Shown here: positions 35,196 to 43,972 of the stretch, piece after piece
How positions within the stretch are numbered: position 1 is the stretch's first letter
How the letters are laid out: every line of letters starts with the position of its first letter
Origin: Methanolobus psychrotolerans
GTDB taxonomy: Archaea; Halobacteriota; Methanosarcinia; Methanosarcinales; Methanosarcinaceae
Assembly (NCBI RefSeq): GCF_002243045.1
Contig: NZ_MBKP01000006.1
Span: 1-64,000 of the forward strand
Length of the DNA stretch: 64,000 bases
Reading direction: 5' to 3'
The notes under the pieces: model-generated
The model's input: only the letters and a program-made list of their open reading frames with translations
Databases searched by the model: none
Told to the model about the DNA's origin: nothing
Translations under genes and position numbers: made by a program

Positions 35196-36533
35196 CTAAC
35201 TGCTTCCTGATGATATTTTTTTCAATACTTCATCGAATCGGTCTGATCGATAATAAAGGATCTTTTTCTTATCAACTTTATTTTTTCCCAGCAGACCAAG
35301 TTCTTCCAAATTCATTATATCGTTCCTAGCTGTTTGATAAACAACAGATAACCTATTTTCCATTTCTTTTATCGTAAAAGTCATTTTGGGATCATCTGAC
35401 AACCACTTTAAGATATAAGATTGTCTTTCATTTATCCGGGGAATCTTCTTAAAGTCATACAATTGTTTCTTTTCTTCAATTTTCATTGAGATGTATTTTT
35501 TCAGACTTTTGAAGGCATTATCCATTGTCTTCAACTGATAATTTAGAAAATACGTAACATCATTATCATCAAGTTCAGTGTAAATATACGCTTGCGAATA
35601 TTGAGCAGGGGAGTCTTTTATCATCCGTGAAATTGACATATACTCAATCAGCCAGTAGTTATTCGAAAGTAAATACCAGTAAAATATCGCTCTTGCCGTT
35701 CTTCCGTTCCCGTCGACAAATGGATGAATATACCCTATTAAGAAATGTAAAATCGTAGCTTTAATGATGGGGTGAATGAAATCATCATCATGTTTTTCAT
35801 TTGCAAAATCACATAAATTCTGCATTACTTTTGCGATGTGAATGTGCTTTAAAGGTGTATGGACTATCTCACCACTCATGTTGTCAATGACATAAATATC
35901 ATCGGATCTCCGAAATACGCCCACATTATCTGGATCATCCAGTGTATTTTCAGTCATGCTTGCATGAATTGACAGGATAGACTCAATCATCAGCTTTTCA
36001 TTTTTCATTGAAGACAGTTTTTTAATTGTTTTATAATTATTGAAGATCATCTGTTCCGATTTATCCCTGGGCTCCCTTTCCTGCATCAACATTTTTTTAG
36101 CTTCTTTCCGGGTGGTACTTGCACCTTCCAGTTGACTTGATGCAATTGCCTCTTCCATGACCGAGTTTATCAGATATTGCTGCTGATGGTCTTTTCCAAT
36201 AATATTATGACTTTCAAGGGTTCCACCTAAATTCAGATCAAAGTTATGTAATTTTTCCTGAATATATGGGGTCAGATAATAAGTAAGCTCAATGCTGGGA
36301 ATTTCACTTATTTTCAATTGCTCCGAACCTAAACCCCTGCTAAGTTTGAGCAAGAACCACAATTGTTCATGCGTAACAATACCAGGAATCGGCCGGTGTT
36401 TTAACTCAGACCAATATAAGTATCTGGCATTGAATTCTTTCGTAGCCTTGTTCACTTCAGCATTATTAAGATACTGCAAAATATCCTGCAAAGCCGATTC
36501 ATTCGGTTTTGGTGGTGCCTCTGGAATCTTCAT
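35196..36533 (-). CDS. Fic-family AMP-transferase with C-terminal winged helix
   Basis: 445 residues. N-terminal Fic_N region, then the inhibitory motif SSQLEG at 132-137 (class II arrangement, S-x-x-x-E-G) and the catalytic core HPFVDGNGRTAR with His270. The C-terminal 80 residues form a winged helix (INERQSYILKWLSDD, YQTARNDIMNLEELGLLG). Fic proteins transfer AMP or another nucleotide to target hydroxyls; the intact inhibitory Glu136 predicts autoinhibition. The DNA-binding tail and a repeated palindrome upstream suggest that it controls its own promoter. The target protein is unknown. Lone gene, possibly horizontally spread. Confidence 0.9.
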   Translation of the reverse strand: MKIPEAPPKPNESALQDILQYLNNAEVNKATKEFNARYLYWSELKHRPIPGIVTHEQLWFLLKLSRGLGSEQLKISEIPSIELTYYLTPYIQEKLHNFDLNLGGTLESHNIIGKDHQQQYLINSVMEEAIASSQLEGASTTRKEAKKMLMQEREPRDKSEQMIFNNYKTIKKLSSMKNEKLMIESILSIHASMTENTLDDPDNVGVFRRSDDIYVIDNMSGEIVHTPLKHIHIAKVMQNLCDFANEKHDDDFIHPIIKATILHFLIGYIHPFVDGNGRTARAIFYWYLLSNNYWLIEYMSISRMIKDSPAQYSQAYIYTELDDNDVTYFLNYQLKTMDNAFKSLKKYISMKIEEKKQLYDFKKIPRINERQSYILKWLSDDPKMTFTIKEMENRLSVVYQTARNDIMNLEELGLLGKNKVDKKKILYYRSDRFDEVLKKISSGSS

Positions 36534-36549
36534 TTTTGAACCTGTGATA

Positions 36550-36630
36550 GGTAATTACTAATTTAGTAAATATTAGTAATTAATGATAATTAAAGGTAAT
36601 TACTAAATTAGTAAATATTAGTAATTGATG
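36550..36630. promoter_or_regulatory. Duplicated palindromic operator upstream of fic
   Basis: Two 36-bp direct repeats, 36550-36585 and 36595-36630, agree at 34 of 36 positions with a 45-bp period. Each contains TTACTAAATTAGTAA (or TTACTAATTTAGTAA), a near-perfect palindrome, followed by a half-site ATTAGTAATT. They lie 17-97 bp before the fic ATG. Such an array is typical of cooperative autoregulation. Confidence 0.7.
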
Positions 36631-36661
36631 ACTTTTAGAAAGGATATTTCAAATTCTATAA

Positions 36662-37600
36662 TCAATACATTATCTTTTTTCTGTGAGATAATACATTTGT
36701 AATAGTAGAGAGGACTAAAGGCATAAAAACACCAAAAAAGTAACCTGCATAGTGAGCAAGTGAATTAACAACAGCACCATTGTGTATAATGTTCTGAGGA
36801 ACTAAAGAAGGAAGAATAAAAACAGAAACTAAAGTGACCGCTATCAATATAATAAAATATACTTGCTGAAAAATAGATAGATTTCTCAACCAGGTCAAAA
36901 TCTTAAACCTTTTATTTATTGCCTCATTAATAACATCTTTTTGCATATAGACCAACCACAGAGCAATTATTAATATCAACCCATAATGAAATCTTTCAGA
37001 AGGAATGTTTCCAAGAACCATAAAAAGGTTCAGAATAACAATTAAGTAAAGAAAAGTGATAGTTATATTATTAAAGCAGTATTTTTTTAGATGCTTATAC
37101 AGTGCATACAATAAATAACCAAAAAGAGAACTAACTAACCCAGAAAATCCTTGATATGTTGTTTGCAAACCAATCATGCTTACAGAAATTATTGATATTA
37201 TCCAAGGCAAAATTAGAAACATGAAGATTGAGTATGCGTAAAAATCACGTTTCTTGATTTCAAAATTAAAAATTAAAAAACAAGCAGCAAAATAAGAATA
37301 TAAATTTTCTGAAAAGTGTTGTGAACTGCTGTGCACATAATTTGAGAGGAAAAAGGAATAAATTGTTGTTTTTGATGAATCTAAAATGAAATATGTTTCT
37401 TTTAAGCCAACTGGAAGTTCAAAAACTATGAAAAGAAATACTGGTATTGCTACAAAATAAAATAACCAATCATATATTTTCCAGTTTGCAGTAAACAAAT
37501 GAATTGAAAACAGGGACTCAATAGAACATAGTATATGTTTTAACATTTGAGAAGATATTTTGTTAAACATAATATTCCAGATATTCCTTTCTTGTACCAA
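36662..37600 (-). CDS. Rhomboid-like intramembrane serine protease
   Basis: 312-residue membrane protein with about seven helices. Rhomboid signatures: His95-x-x-x-Asn99 (HFSEN) at the second helix, the active-site loop GFSG with Ser153, and His283 in AHYAGYFFG of the last helix, forming the Ser-His dyad. The protein is AT-rich in codon use and has a long N-terminal extension. A start at 37570 (Met11) is equally possible. Natural substrates unknown. It follows fic on the same strand but is separated by the operator array, so it is transcribed on its own. Confidence 0.78.
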   Translation of the reverse strand: MVQERNIWNIMFNKISSQMLKHILCSIESLFSIHLFTANWKIYDWLFYFVAIPVFLFIVFELPVGLKETYFILDSSKTTIYSFFLSNYVHSSSQHFSENLYSYFAACFLIFNFEIKKRDFYAYSIFMFLILPWIISIISVSMIGLQTTYQGFSGLVSSLFGYLLYALYKHLKKYCFNNITITFLYLIVILNLFMVLGNIPSERFHYGLILIIALWLVYMQKDVINEAINKRFKILTWLRNLSIFQQVYFIILIAVTLVSVFILPSLVPQNIIHNGAVVNSLAHYAGYFFGVFMPLVLSTITNVLSHRKKIMY

Positions 37601-37662
37601 TTCTATCTTCAGCTATCCAAGACAAACATTAATTCAAAACCCAATGCCAAAAAAGAAAGTTA

Positions 37663-37734
37663 CGTCCCGACCGAGGATCGAACTCGGATCTAAGGCTCCG
37701 CAGGCCTTAAGGATATCCATTACCCTACCGGGAC
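37663..37734 (-). tRNA. tRNA-Arg (anticodon GCG)
   Basis: On the minus strand a 7-bp acceptor (GTCCCGG with TCGGGAC), a D-arm, an anticodon stem AAGGC/GCCTT around loop CTGCGGA, and a T-arm CCGAG-TTCGATC-CTCGG fold as a cloverleaf. Anticodon GCG reads CGC and CGU arginine codons. Discriminator base G; CCA is not encoded. It has no intron. Confidence 0.95.
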
Positions 37735-37865
37735 ATTGAGGTTCATGCTCTAATGTCGTTCTCTGATATAAAGATTGTTGGTCGTGGAATTGGATGTGGT
37801 TTTCTTACTATCATGATATGTGCACAATCAATAAAAGTTAAATGCTGCAAGAATGATTACTAAGC

Positions 37866-39050
37866 ATGTCGATGACAATAGGGCTTGCAGGAAAACCCAA
37901 CGCAGGGAAATCCACATTCTTTAAGGCTGCAACACTGGCAGACGTTGAAATTGCAAATTATCCATTCACAACAATCCATGCAAACAAAGGAGTAACATAC
38001 GTAAGGGCACAGTGCCCCTGCGTGACACGTGACAAGCGTTGTGGCAACTGTTCTGACGGAATACGTTACGTACCTATTGAACTCATAGACGTTGCCGGTC
38101 TTGTACCTGATGCGCATCTGGGACGCGGACTTGGTAACTCATTTCTCGATGACCTTCGCCAGGCACACGCAATAATCCATGTGATTGATGCATCCGGTGG
38201 CACTGACATCGAAGGCAATCCCGTGGATATCGGTGACCATAACCCGCTTGATGATATTGATTTTCTCAATCGTGAACTCACCATGTGGATGTTTAGCATC
38301 CTCAAGCGCAACTGGGAAAAGCTTGCACGCAAGATACAGGGAGAAGGACTGAAAGTAGAACATGTGCTCGCAGATCAGCTTGCCGGAACAGGAGTAGACG
38401 ACACCCAGGTCAGTTGTGCCCTTAACGAATGCAAACTGGACAGGAGCCATCATACCAAATGGACCGATGATGATCTCATCCACCTCTGTGATATTATCCG
38501 CACCTTGAGCAAACCAATGATAATCGCCGCCAATAAGGCAGATGTGGCACCTGCAGAAAACATCACTAACCTCATGGCACTTGACCAGATGGTAGTACCC
38601 ACAAGTGCGGCAGGAGAACTCGCCCTGAGATCCGCTGCCAAAAGCCACGCCATAAAATACGAGCCCGGAGACAAAGATTTCACGATTATTTCAGATAAGC
38701 TCAATGAAGCCCAGAAAAGAGGACTTGAGCATGTGCGTACCCTCATACAAAAAATGGATGGCACCGGTATACAAAAGTGCATCAACCAGGCAGTTTTTGA
38801 ACTTCTCGACCTCATAATAGTATATCCGGTAGAAGACGAAGGTAAGTGGACCGACAAGAACGGAAGGATGCTTCCCGATGCATTCCTTATGAAAAAAGGC
38901 TCAAATGCCCACGACTTTGCCTACAAGATCCACTCAGATATCGGTGACAGATTCCTCTATGCAGTGGACGCTAAGACAAAAATGCGACTCGGTGAAAAAC
39001 ACGAACTCAACAATGGCGATGTGGTAAAAATAGTCTCCACTGCAAAATAA
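37866..39050 (+). CDS. YchF-like Obg-family GTPase/ATPase with TGS domain
   Basis: 394 residues. P-loop GLAGKPNAGKSTFFKAAT at the N-terminus, switch region YPFTTIHANKG, LIDVAGLVPDAHLGRGLG (G3), NKAD (G4) and a C-terminal TGS domain (YAVDAKTKMRLGEKHELNNGDVVKIV). This is the archaeal/eukaryotic YchF-related subgroup of Obg GTPases (Ygr210-like), linked to ribosome function. The insert CPCVTRDKRCGNC with four Cys may bind zinc. Followed after 28 bp by a cis-prenyltransferase-like gene on the same strand. Confidence 0.92.
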   Translation: MSMTIGLAGKPNAGKSTFFKAATLADVEIANYPFTTIHANKGVTYVRAQCPCVTRDKRCGNCSDGIRYVPIELIDVAGLVPDAHLGRGLGNSFLDDLRQAHAIIHVIDASGGTDIEGNPVDIGDHNPLDDIDFLNRELTMWMFSILKRNWEKLARKIQGEGLKVEHVLADQLAGTGVDDTQVSCALNECKLDRSHHTKWTDDDLIHLCDIIRTLSKPMIIAANKADVAPAENITNLMALDQMVVPTSAAGELALRSAAKSHAIKYEPGDKDFTIISDKLNEAQKRGLEHVRTLIQKMDGTGIQKCINQAVFELLDLIIVYPVEDEGKWTDKNGRMLPDAFLMKKGSNAHDFAYKIHSDIGDRFLYAVDAKTKMRLGEKHELNNGDVVKIVSTAK

Positions 39051-39078
39051 ACAAAAACTGAATGCACCGAGACCACAT

Positions 39079-39738
39079 ATGAACTTTGTAGCTGCCCTTT
39101 ATGAAAAACACCTGCTTCAGCAAATTGGGAAGTATCCCATACCGAAGCACGTATCTCTGGTACTCTCCGAAACCGACCTTATACAAAAAGACGGTTTCAA
39201 AAGACTCAGGGAGTATATCCTTTGGTGCAGACAGCTTGGGATTAAGATAACAAGCATCTACATAGACGTTTTGGACACCGAAGAAACACTCAAATCCGAA
39301 ATGATAGAAAAACTGATCGGAAAGATCAACGAAACCCTTTCAAAAACATCAGGTGACATCAGTTACAGTTTATTCTCGGAGAACGGGGAAACCTGCTCTA
39401 AAAGAGAGGGAAAAGGGTTTCAAATATATGTTTCTGTGGGTTTTGGCGGACGCAAGGAAGTTACAAAAGCAGTGAGATCAATACTTCAAAGCGTAAAAGA
39501 GGGTAGAATAAAACCAGAAGATATAGATGAATCAACCATCGAATCACGTCTGGTTCTGAGAAACGAACCTGACCTCTTCATTCGCTCAGGTGGAAAACAC
39601 CTGTCCGATTTTTTGATATGGCAATCAGTATATTCTGAATATTACTTCACCGATGTCAACTGGTACAATATAAGGAAACTGGACATCATTAGGGTAATAA
39701 GGGATTTCCAGAAACGTCAGAGAAGGTTTGGGAAATAG
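39079..39738 (+). CDS. NgBR-like (non-catalytic) cis-prenyltransferase subunit
   Basis: 219 residues of the UPP-synthase/cis-prenyltransferase fold. The conserved C-terminal block LFIRSGGKHLSDFLIWQS and YSEYYFTDVNWYN is present, but the N-terminal catalytic DGNxR(Y/W) motif is replaced by HVSLVLSETDLIQ, so the metal-binding Asp is missing. This is the pattern of NgBR/Nus1-type subunits that form heteromeric enzymes with a catalytic partner; such heteromers are known in Methanosarcina, where they make glycosyl-carrier dolichyl lipids. The partner is not in this window. Convergent with rimI, with 1 bp between stops. Confidence 0.8.
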   Translation: MNFVAALYEKHLLQQIGKYPIPKHVSLVLSETDLIQKDGFKRLREYILWCRQLGIKITSIYIDVLDTEETLKSEMIEKLIGKINETLSKTSGDISYSLFSENGETCSKREGKGFQIYVSVGFGGRKEVTKAVRSILQSVKEGRIKPEDIDESTIESRLVLRNEPDLFIRSGGKHLSDFLIWQSVYSEYYFTDVNWYNIRKLDIIRVIRDFQKRQRRFGK

Positions 39739-39739
39739 A

Positions 39740-40162
39740 TCATATATCCCTTCCCATTACAATAGCATTGTCATCAAAATAGTATCTTTCTATTTTACCC
39801 TCGACCCTGAAGCCGTTCTTAAAGTAGAAAAGCTGGCCAGCAATGTTCATTTCCCTCACCTCAAGCATTATTTTGTTGAATCCATACAGCTTTACAAGGT
39901 CTATACACCATTCTAGCAGCTTGCTGGCAATTCCCTGTCGCAGATGGTCCCTGTGAACAGCAATGCTCTGCAGATGGGCTTTCCTTTTATCATCGCATAC
40001 GCTGACTATTGCATATCCAAGCACCCCCCCTTCCACATAAACAAGAAAACCTGGATTATTAAGGTGTGCCTTGAAAAGAAAATCGGGCCATGGAACATTA
40101 AATGAACAATTTTCTATCTCAACTATTTCTGAGATATCCGAAATCACTGCTCTTCGTATCAT
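39740..40162 (-). CDS. rimI: Ribosomal-protein-alanine N-acetyltransferase RimI
   Basis: GNAT acetyltransferase, 140 residues from ATG 40162. Motif A is IAVHRDHLRQGIASKLLEW, preceded by VEGGVLGYAIVSVCDD and followed by IMLEVREMNIAGQLFYFKNGF, the RimI EVR-N-Ay-YkkxGF end. Archaeal RimI homologues acetylate protein N-termini broadly. The longer frame to 40285 runs over the promoter of the divergent gene at 40238 and is rejected. Confidence 0.88.
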   Translation of the reverse strand: MIRRAVISDISEIVEIENCSFNVPWPDFLFKAHLNNPGFLVYVEGGVLGYAIVSVCDDKRKAHLQSIAVHRDHLRQGIASKLLEWCIDLVKLYGFNKIMLEVREMNIAGQLFYFKNGFRVEGKIERYYFDDNAIVMGRDI

Positions 40163-40237
40163 CGTATCATTGGATTTGTTTGAGTTTACGCTTCTATGAG
40201 GCTTACTATTTATAGGATACATACTAAAAAGTTGCCG

Positions 40238-40741
40238 ATGACATACGTAGTCATTGTATGCACAAAGTGCAGGAAGAATGCACAAATAATTGAGATAGGG
40301 AATTCAAAGACTACCCGCTGCCAGAAATGTAATGCAAACCTAATAGTCCGAAAGTTACGTGTATTCTTTTCATCAGAGAAGCTTGAAGAGGCTATTTCAA
40401 TCAGAACGCAGATACAGGCCACGATAGCAGAAAATGGAACATTCACCCTTAAAACAGATGGAGAGAACAGCTCGGAAACAGAATATCAGGTCTTTGGCGA
40501 TAAGATGGATGCTAAGACGGCCTGCTTTGTTGACACCAGAAAAGAACAGAAAAAGAAAAAAACAGATGAACTGATAATAGGAATACTCCAGTCCAACAAT
40601 AAACAGATGCATTATGCGGAACTGAAAAATTCAGCAATTGCCCTCGATATAGATGAAAAACGATTTGATGAGATCCTGAAGAAAATGCTGCGGGCAGGAG
40701 AGATATACTCACCTTCAAAAGATATCATCAGAACTGTTTAA
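40238..40741 (+). CDS. DUF5817-type zinc-ribbon protein
   Basis: 167 residues from ATG 40238, placed 30 bp after a TTTATAGG TATA box, so leaderless translation is likely. N-terminal zinc ribbon VVIVCTKCRKNAQIIEIG...RCQKCNANL, then a helical middle, a Lys-rich linker and a winged-helix-like C-terminus MHYAELKNSAIALDIDEKRFDEILKKML ending in SPSKDII. Matches an archaeal family (DUF5817) often near replication or repair genes; function unknown. The frame to 40196 is not used. Confidence 0.75.
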   Translation: MTYVVIVCTKCRKNAQIIEIGNSKTTRCQKCNANLIVRKLRVFFSSEKLEEAISIRTQIQATIAENGTFTLKTDGENSSETEYQVFGDKMDAKTACFVDTRKEQKKKKTDELIIGILQSNNKQMHYAELKNSAIALDIDEKRFDEILKKMLRAGEIYSPSKDIIRTV

Positions 40742-40891
40742 GTTCTCCGTGAATCCACAATTAAACCAGATTCTGCTGTTTTGCATAAAGATAACAAATT
40801 CAATTGAAGTATACACAAAATATATCTAAAAAGATGTATAATATGTAATGTCTGAACGGTTTACTTCCGATCAAAAATGATTTGACCAGGT

Positions 40892-42169
40892 ATGAATATG
40901 TCCGATATAACCCTTGACATCGTGGAACTGCTACTCACAGCACAAATATATAACAAATATCCTGAAATGGATGTAAGTGATCTACCTAAGGATATACGCA
41001 AATATTATTGGAGCAGAGATCAGAAAACAGTTCCAAAACCCATCAGGGTTACAGTTAATGATATTGAAAAGATGTTTGCTGCTGAGAATATCGGTAACAA
41101 ATTAAAACCACTTCCGTTTGTTAATCTCGATGAAATTGATTTTTCTGCGAAAATTACCGCTCTTGAAATCGGAGCAGAATGGTTCCAGAAGAAAGATGAA
41201 AACAGGGATAGGATATCACAAAATCCTGCTCTTGCATTCTATTTTGAGAAAAAGAAAACAAACGGCGCAGATTACAATACTGCAAAATCAAAAGTAAGGC
41301 CAAAAGAAGTTGATAGGGAATGGATAGAATCCCTGATAGCAGATATTGAAAAAGAAGAAGGTGGCCCCGATATGCTTAAACTGGTGCACGTCAACGCACC
41401 GGAAGACATTCGCCAGACCATGAAAGACTTTGTCCTCACAACTGAACAGGAAGAGGAAACAAAGAAGATCGTCAAGGCAATACAGTACAGGGATTATCTT
41501 AAACATATTGGCCTTTATGACGTTGGAAAAATACTCATGGTCGGACCGCCAGGAACAGGAAAGACATCGCTTGCAAGGGCAATGTCAGGACATCTTGCAA
41601 TTCCTTTTGTAGAGGTCAGGCTTTCAATGATAACAGACCAGTATCTTGGAGAAACTGCAAAGAACATAGACAGGGTATTTGCACTTGCCAAGAAACTGAG
41701 CCCATGTATCCTCTTTATCGATGAATTCGATTTTGTAGCAAAGACACGCTCATCCGATGAGCATGCAGCTCTTAAGAGAGCCGTGAACACCTTGCTCAAG
41801 GCTATTGATGACATTAGCCTAACAACAGATGGCGTACTCCTCCTTGCTGCAACAAACCACCCCAAGATGCTCGATTCTGCAGCATGGCGCCGTTTTGATG
41901 AAATAATGAAATTCCCTCTTCCTGATGTTGACATGCGTAAGAAGATACTCGACATTGTCACAAAAGAGATCAAAGGTGACTTTGATACAGCTGAAATAGC
42001 AGCCCTGACACATGGCTATAGTGGTTCAGACCTGCGTATGGTTATTCGCGAAGGCGTGCTAAGTGCACTTGTCACAGAGAGGACAGAACTTACGCAAAAA
42101 GACATGCTCAATGCAGTAGCAACATTCGATGAAAGGGCAGTCATCAAGACAAATGAATATGAAGATTGA
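40892..42169 (+). CDS. AAA+ ATPase of unknown function
   Basis: 425 residues. A family-specific N-terminal part (residues 1-200) precedes an AAA module: Walker A GPPGTGKTSLARAM, pore-loop-like QYLGETAKN, Walker B CILFIDEFDF, sensor 1 LLAATN, arginine-finger region AAWRRFDEIM, and the lid GYSGSDLRMVIREG. Resembles Cdc48/proteasomal ATPase domains but is a single-module type. A second Met at 40898 fits the AGGT ribosome site slightly better. 18 bp before the MBL-fold gene on the same strand, so the pair forms an operon. Confidence 0.88.
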   Translation: MNMSDITLDIVELLLTAQIYNKYPEMDVSDLPKDIRKYYWSRDQKTVPKPIRVTVNDIEKMFAAENIGNKLKPLPFVNLDEIDFSAKITALEIGAEWFQKKDENRDRISQNPALAFYFEKKKTNGADYNTAKSKVRPKEVDREWIESLIADIEKEEGGPDMLKLVHVNAPEDIRQTMKDFVLTTEQEEETKKIVKAIQYRDYLKHIGLYDVGKILMVGPPGTGKTSLARAMSGHLAIPFVEVRLSMITDQYLGETAKNIDRVFALAKKLSPCILFIDEFDFVAKTRSSDEHAALKRAVNTLLKAIDDISLTTDGVLLLAATNHPKMLDSAAWRRFDEIMKFPLPDVDMRKKILDIVTKEIKGDFDTAEIAALTHGYSGSDLRMVIREGVLSALVTERTELTQKDMLNAVATFDERAVIKTNEYED

Positions 42170-42187
42170 AGGCAGACCGGGCAATTC

Positions 42188-42931
42188 ATGAAGATCACAC
42201 TTCTTGGAACAGGAGATGCTACCGGAACTCCTGTTATTGGCTGCAATTGTCCTACGTGCCAGGATGCCCGCATGGGCGGGAAAAGCCAGCGAACCAGGTT
42301 TGCAATCCTTGTGGAATCATCCCGGGGAAGCGTGCTGGTGGACACAGGACCTGATCTTCGATACCAGTTACTCAAGCAGGGCACAAAACACATTGATGGA
42401 GTGATATGGACACACGGTCATTACGATCATTTTGCAGGCTTTGCTGAGTTCCACAGGATCCAGTACAATGTTGATGTTTACGGACTGCCTGAAACACTTG
42501 AATATATTCTTAGCTACCTGCAATTCCTTCATCCTAAAAAGCATCCAAGGAAACTGTATGAACCTTTTGAGCTTATAGGTCTGGAGTTCACTCTTTTTGA
42601 GGTAATACACCCACCCGTGAAAAAATCTGTTGGCGTGATGATACGGGATGGTAATACTAAAGTTGTTATTACAGGGGACACACAGAGAGATATCCCGAAA
42701 ACAAGTATTGACATTATCATGGAACCGGACCTGTTAATTGCTGATGCCATTGTGCCGCCCACAATTGAGGTCAAAAAACACATGAACACAGAAGAAGCCA
42801 TGGACCTGGCACATGAAATAAAAGCAAAAAAAGTGGTATTCACACATCTCAGCCATTTCTTCAAGCCCCATGAGGAGGCAGTTAAAGAATACCCACTGGG
42901 ATATGACGGAATGGTTTTCGAATACCTTTAG
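42188..42931 (+). CDS. MBL-fold metallo-hydrolase (PhnP-like)
   Basis: 247 residues with the beta-lactamase-fold metal site: THGHYDHFAG (HxHxDH), then TGDT and THLSHFFKPH. The Cys-rich N-terminus GTGDATGTPVIGCNCPTC is typical of PhnP-type phosphodiesterases, where such Cys bind a structural zinc. It may cleave cyclic phosphodiesters; the substrate is not known. Its stop overlaps the end of the convergent DUF5803 gene by 4 bp. Confidence 0.88.
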   Translation: MKITLLGTGDATGTPVIGCNCPTCQDARMGGKSQRTRFAILVESSRGSVLVDTGPDLRYQLLKQGTKHIDGVIWTHGHYDHFAGFAEFHRIQYNVDVYGLPETLEYILSYLQFLHPKKHPRKLYEPFELIGLEFTLFEVIHPPVKKSVGVMIRDGNTKVVITGDTQRDIPKTSIDIIMEPDLLIADAIVPPTIEVKKHMNTEEAMDLAHEIKAKKVVFTHLSHFFKPHEEAVKEYPLGYDGMVFEYL

Positions 42932-43842
42932 TCCTTTCCTTTCTTTTTGGGAACTACTACCTGCTTCTCAATCTCATTGCGCAACATTTCCAGCGTCTTC
43001 TTTTGAAGCTTATACCTGAAATATACAAAAAGAGCAATCAGACCGAGAATAGTGCCAGCAATTGCCAGTCCTCTTGGTGCTGAACTTGTGTAGAACTTAA
43101 TGCTGATGAGTTTTGGAATTGGCTCAATTTCCGTCTGGTTGACCTGAGAATATCTACTCAGCATCCCCATAAAACCACTGGGTGTTACTTCGTTGTACCA
43201 CACATAATTCTCACGCCCGGATGCATCATCATAAACCACATCTGGCAATGGTCTGGCCTTGCCTATGAACGGATTGCCGGTAGTGTATCCTTCAGGTAAT
43301 ACATAACGAACTACAGAAGGTGGCGTTGTGATGTAAATGAAATTCTGGCCTAAAGAGTTTGACATCGTATAAGCTACAAAGCCTGTCACTGGTCCTTCAA
43401 ATTCGATGAATATATGCTTTTGCCCACGAATAACATCTTCTGATATTGTATAATTGATCTTAGAGGCTTCTTCCATCATAGCGAATTTAGCAAGTGTTTC
43501 CGGTGTTGCATTGGTATTGTTGGAAAAATTCCCAAGTACAACAATATTGCTTACAATTTCACTATCTGAAGAGCGTATGTCTTCAAGAGGGATGATATCA
43601 ATAACAGATTCATTATCAACTAATGAAACAACCTTTGCAGAGCCATTCTTTGAAAGATAGAACGTATGTGTCGGGATTAATTTTCCATTATCGTAACTAT
43701 AATTCAGGAAAAACTCAAATTCGTATGCTGATAACTCCTGCTGAGCATCTTCTTTGTTTACAGGCACAAGATCATCGATGCAGCCACCTGCAAGGAGAGA
43801 CAGAACAAGAAGACACAATGCCAGGAAAAAATATTTTTTCAT
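42928..43842 (-). CDS. DUF5803-type lipoprotein with C-terminal membrane helix
   Basis: 304 residues. A lipoprotein signal (LLVLSLLAGGC, Cys21) leads to an extracytoplasmic domain with NATPETLAKFAMMEEAS and VRYVLPEGYTTGNPFIGKA, and a single helix near 265-285 (IAGTILGLIALFVYF) with a basic cytoplasmic tail. This pattern is an archaeal family of unknown role (DUF5803). Being anchored at both ends is unusual for a secreted protein. Confidence 0.7.
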   Translation of the reverse strand: MKKYFFLALCLLVLSLLAGGCIDDLVPVNKEDAQQELSAYEFEFFLNYSYDNGKLIPTHTFYLSKNGSAKVVSLVDNESVIDIIPLEDIRSSDSEIVSNIVVLGNFSNNTNATPETLAKFAMMEEASKINYTISEDVIRGQKHIFIEFEGPVTGFVAYTMSNSLGQNFIYITTPPSVVRYVLPEGYTTGNPFIGKARPLPDVVYDDASGRENYVWYNEVTPSGFMGMLSRYSQVNQTEIEPIPKLISIKFYTSSAPRGLAIAGTILGLIALFVYFRYKLQKKTLEMLRNEIEKQVVVPKKKGKD

Positions 43843-43972
43843 TGCTACACCAATTGATGATTTATTTTATCAACCTATCGCTACACATTCTTTGATTATT
43901 AGATATTTACGAGATATATATTCATAATACTCTGCAAAATAATATTTTAACTCTTTTAACCATTCCGTTTGG

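Noticed and set aside
36550-36630. Possible CRISPR remnant at the fic promoter
   Set aside because: Only two repeats with a 9-bp gap and internal palindromes at a promoter; an operator explains them better.
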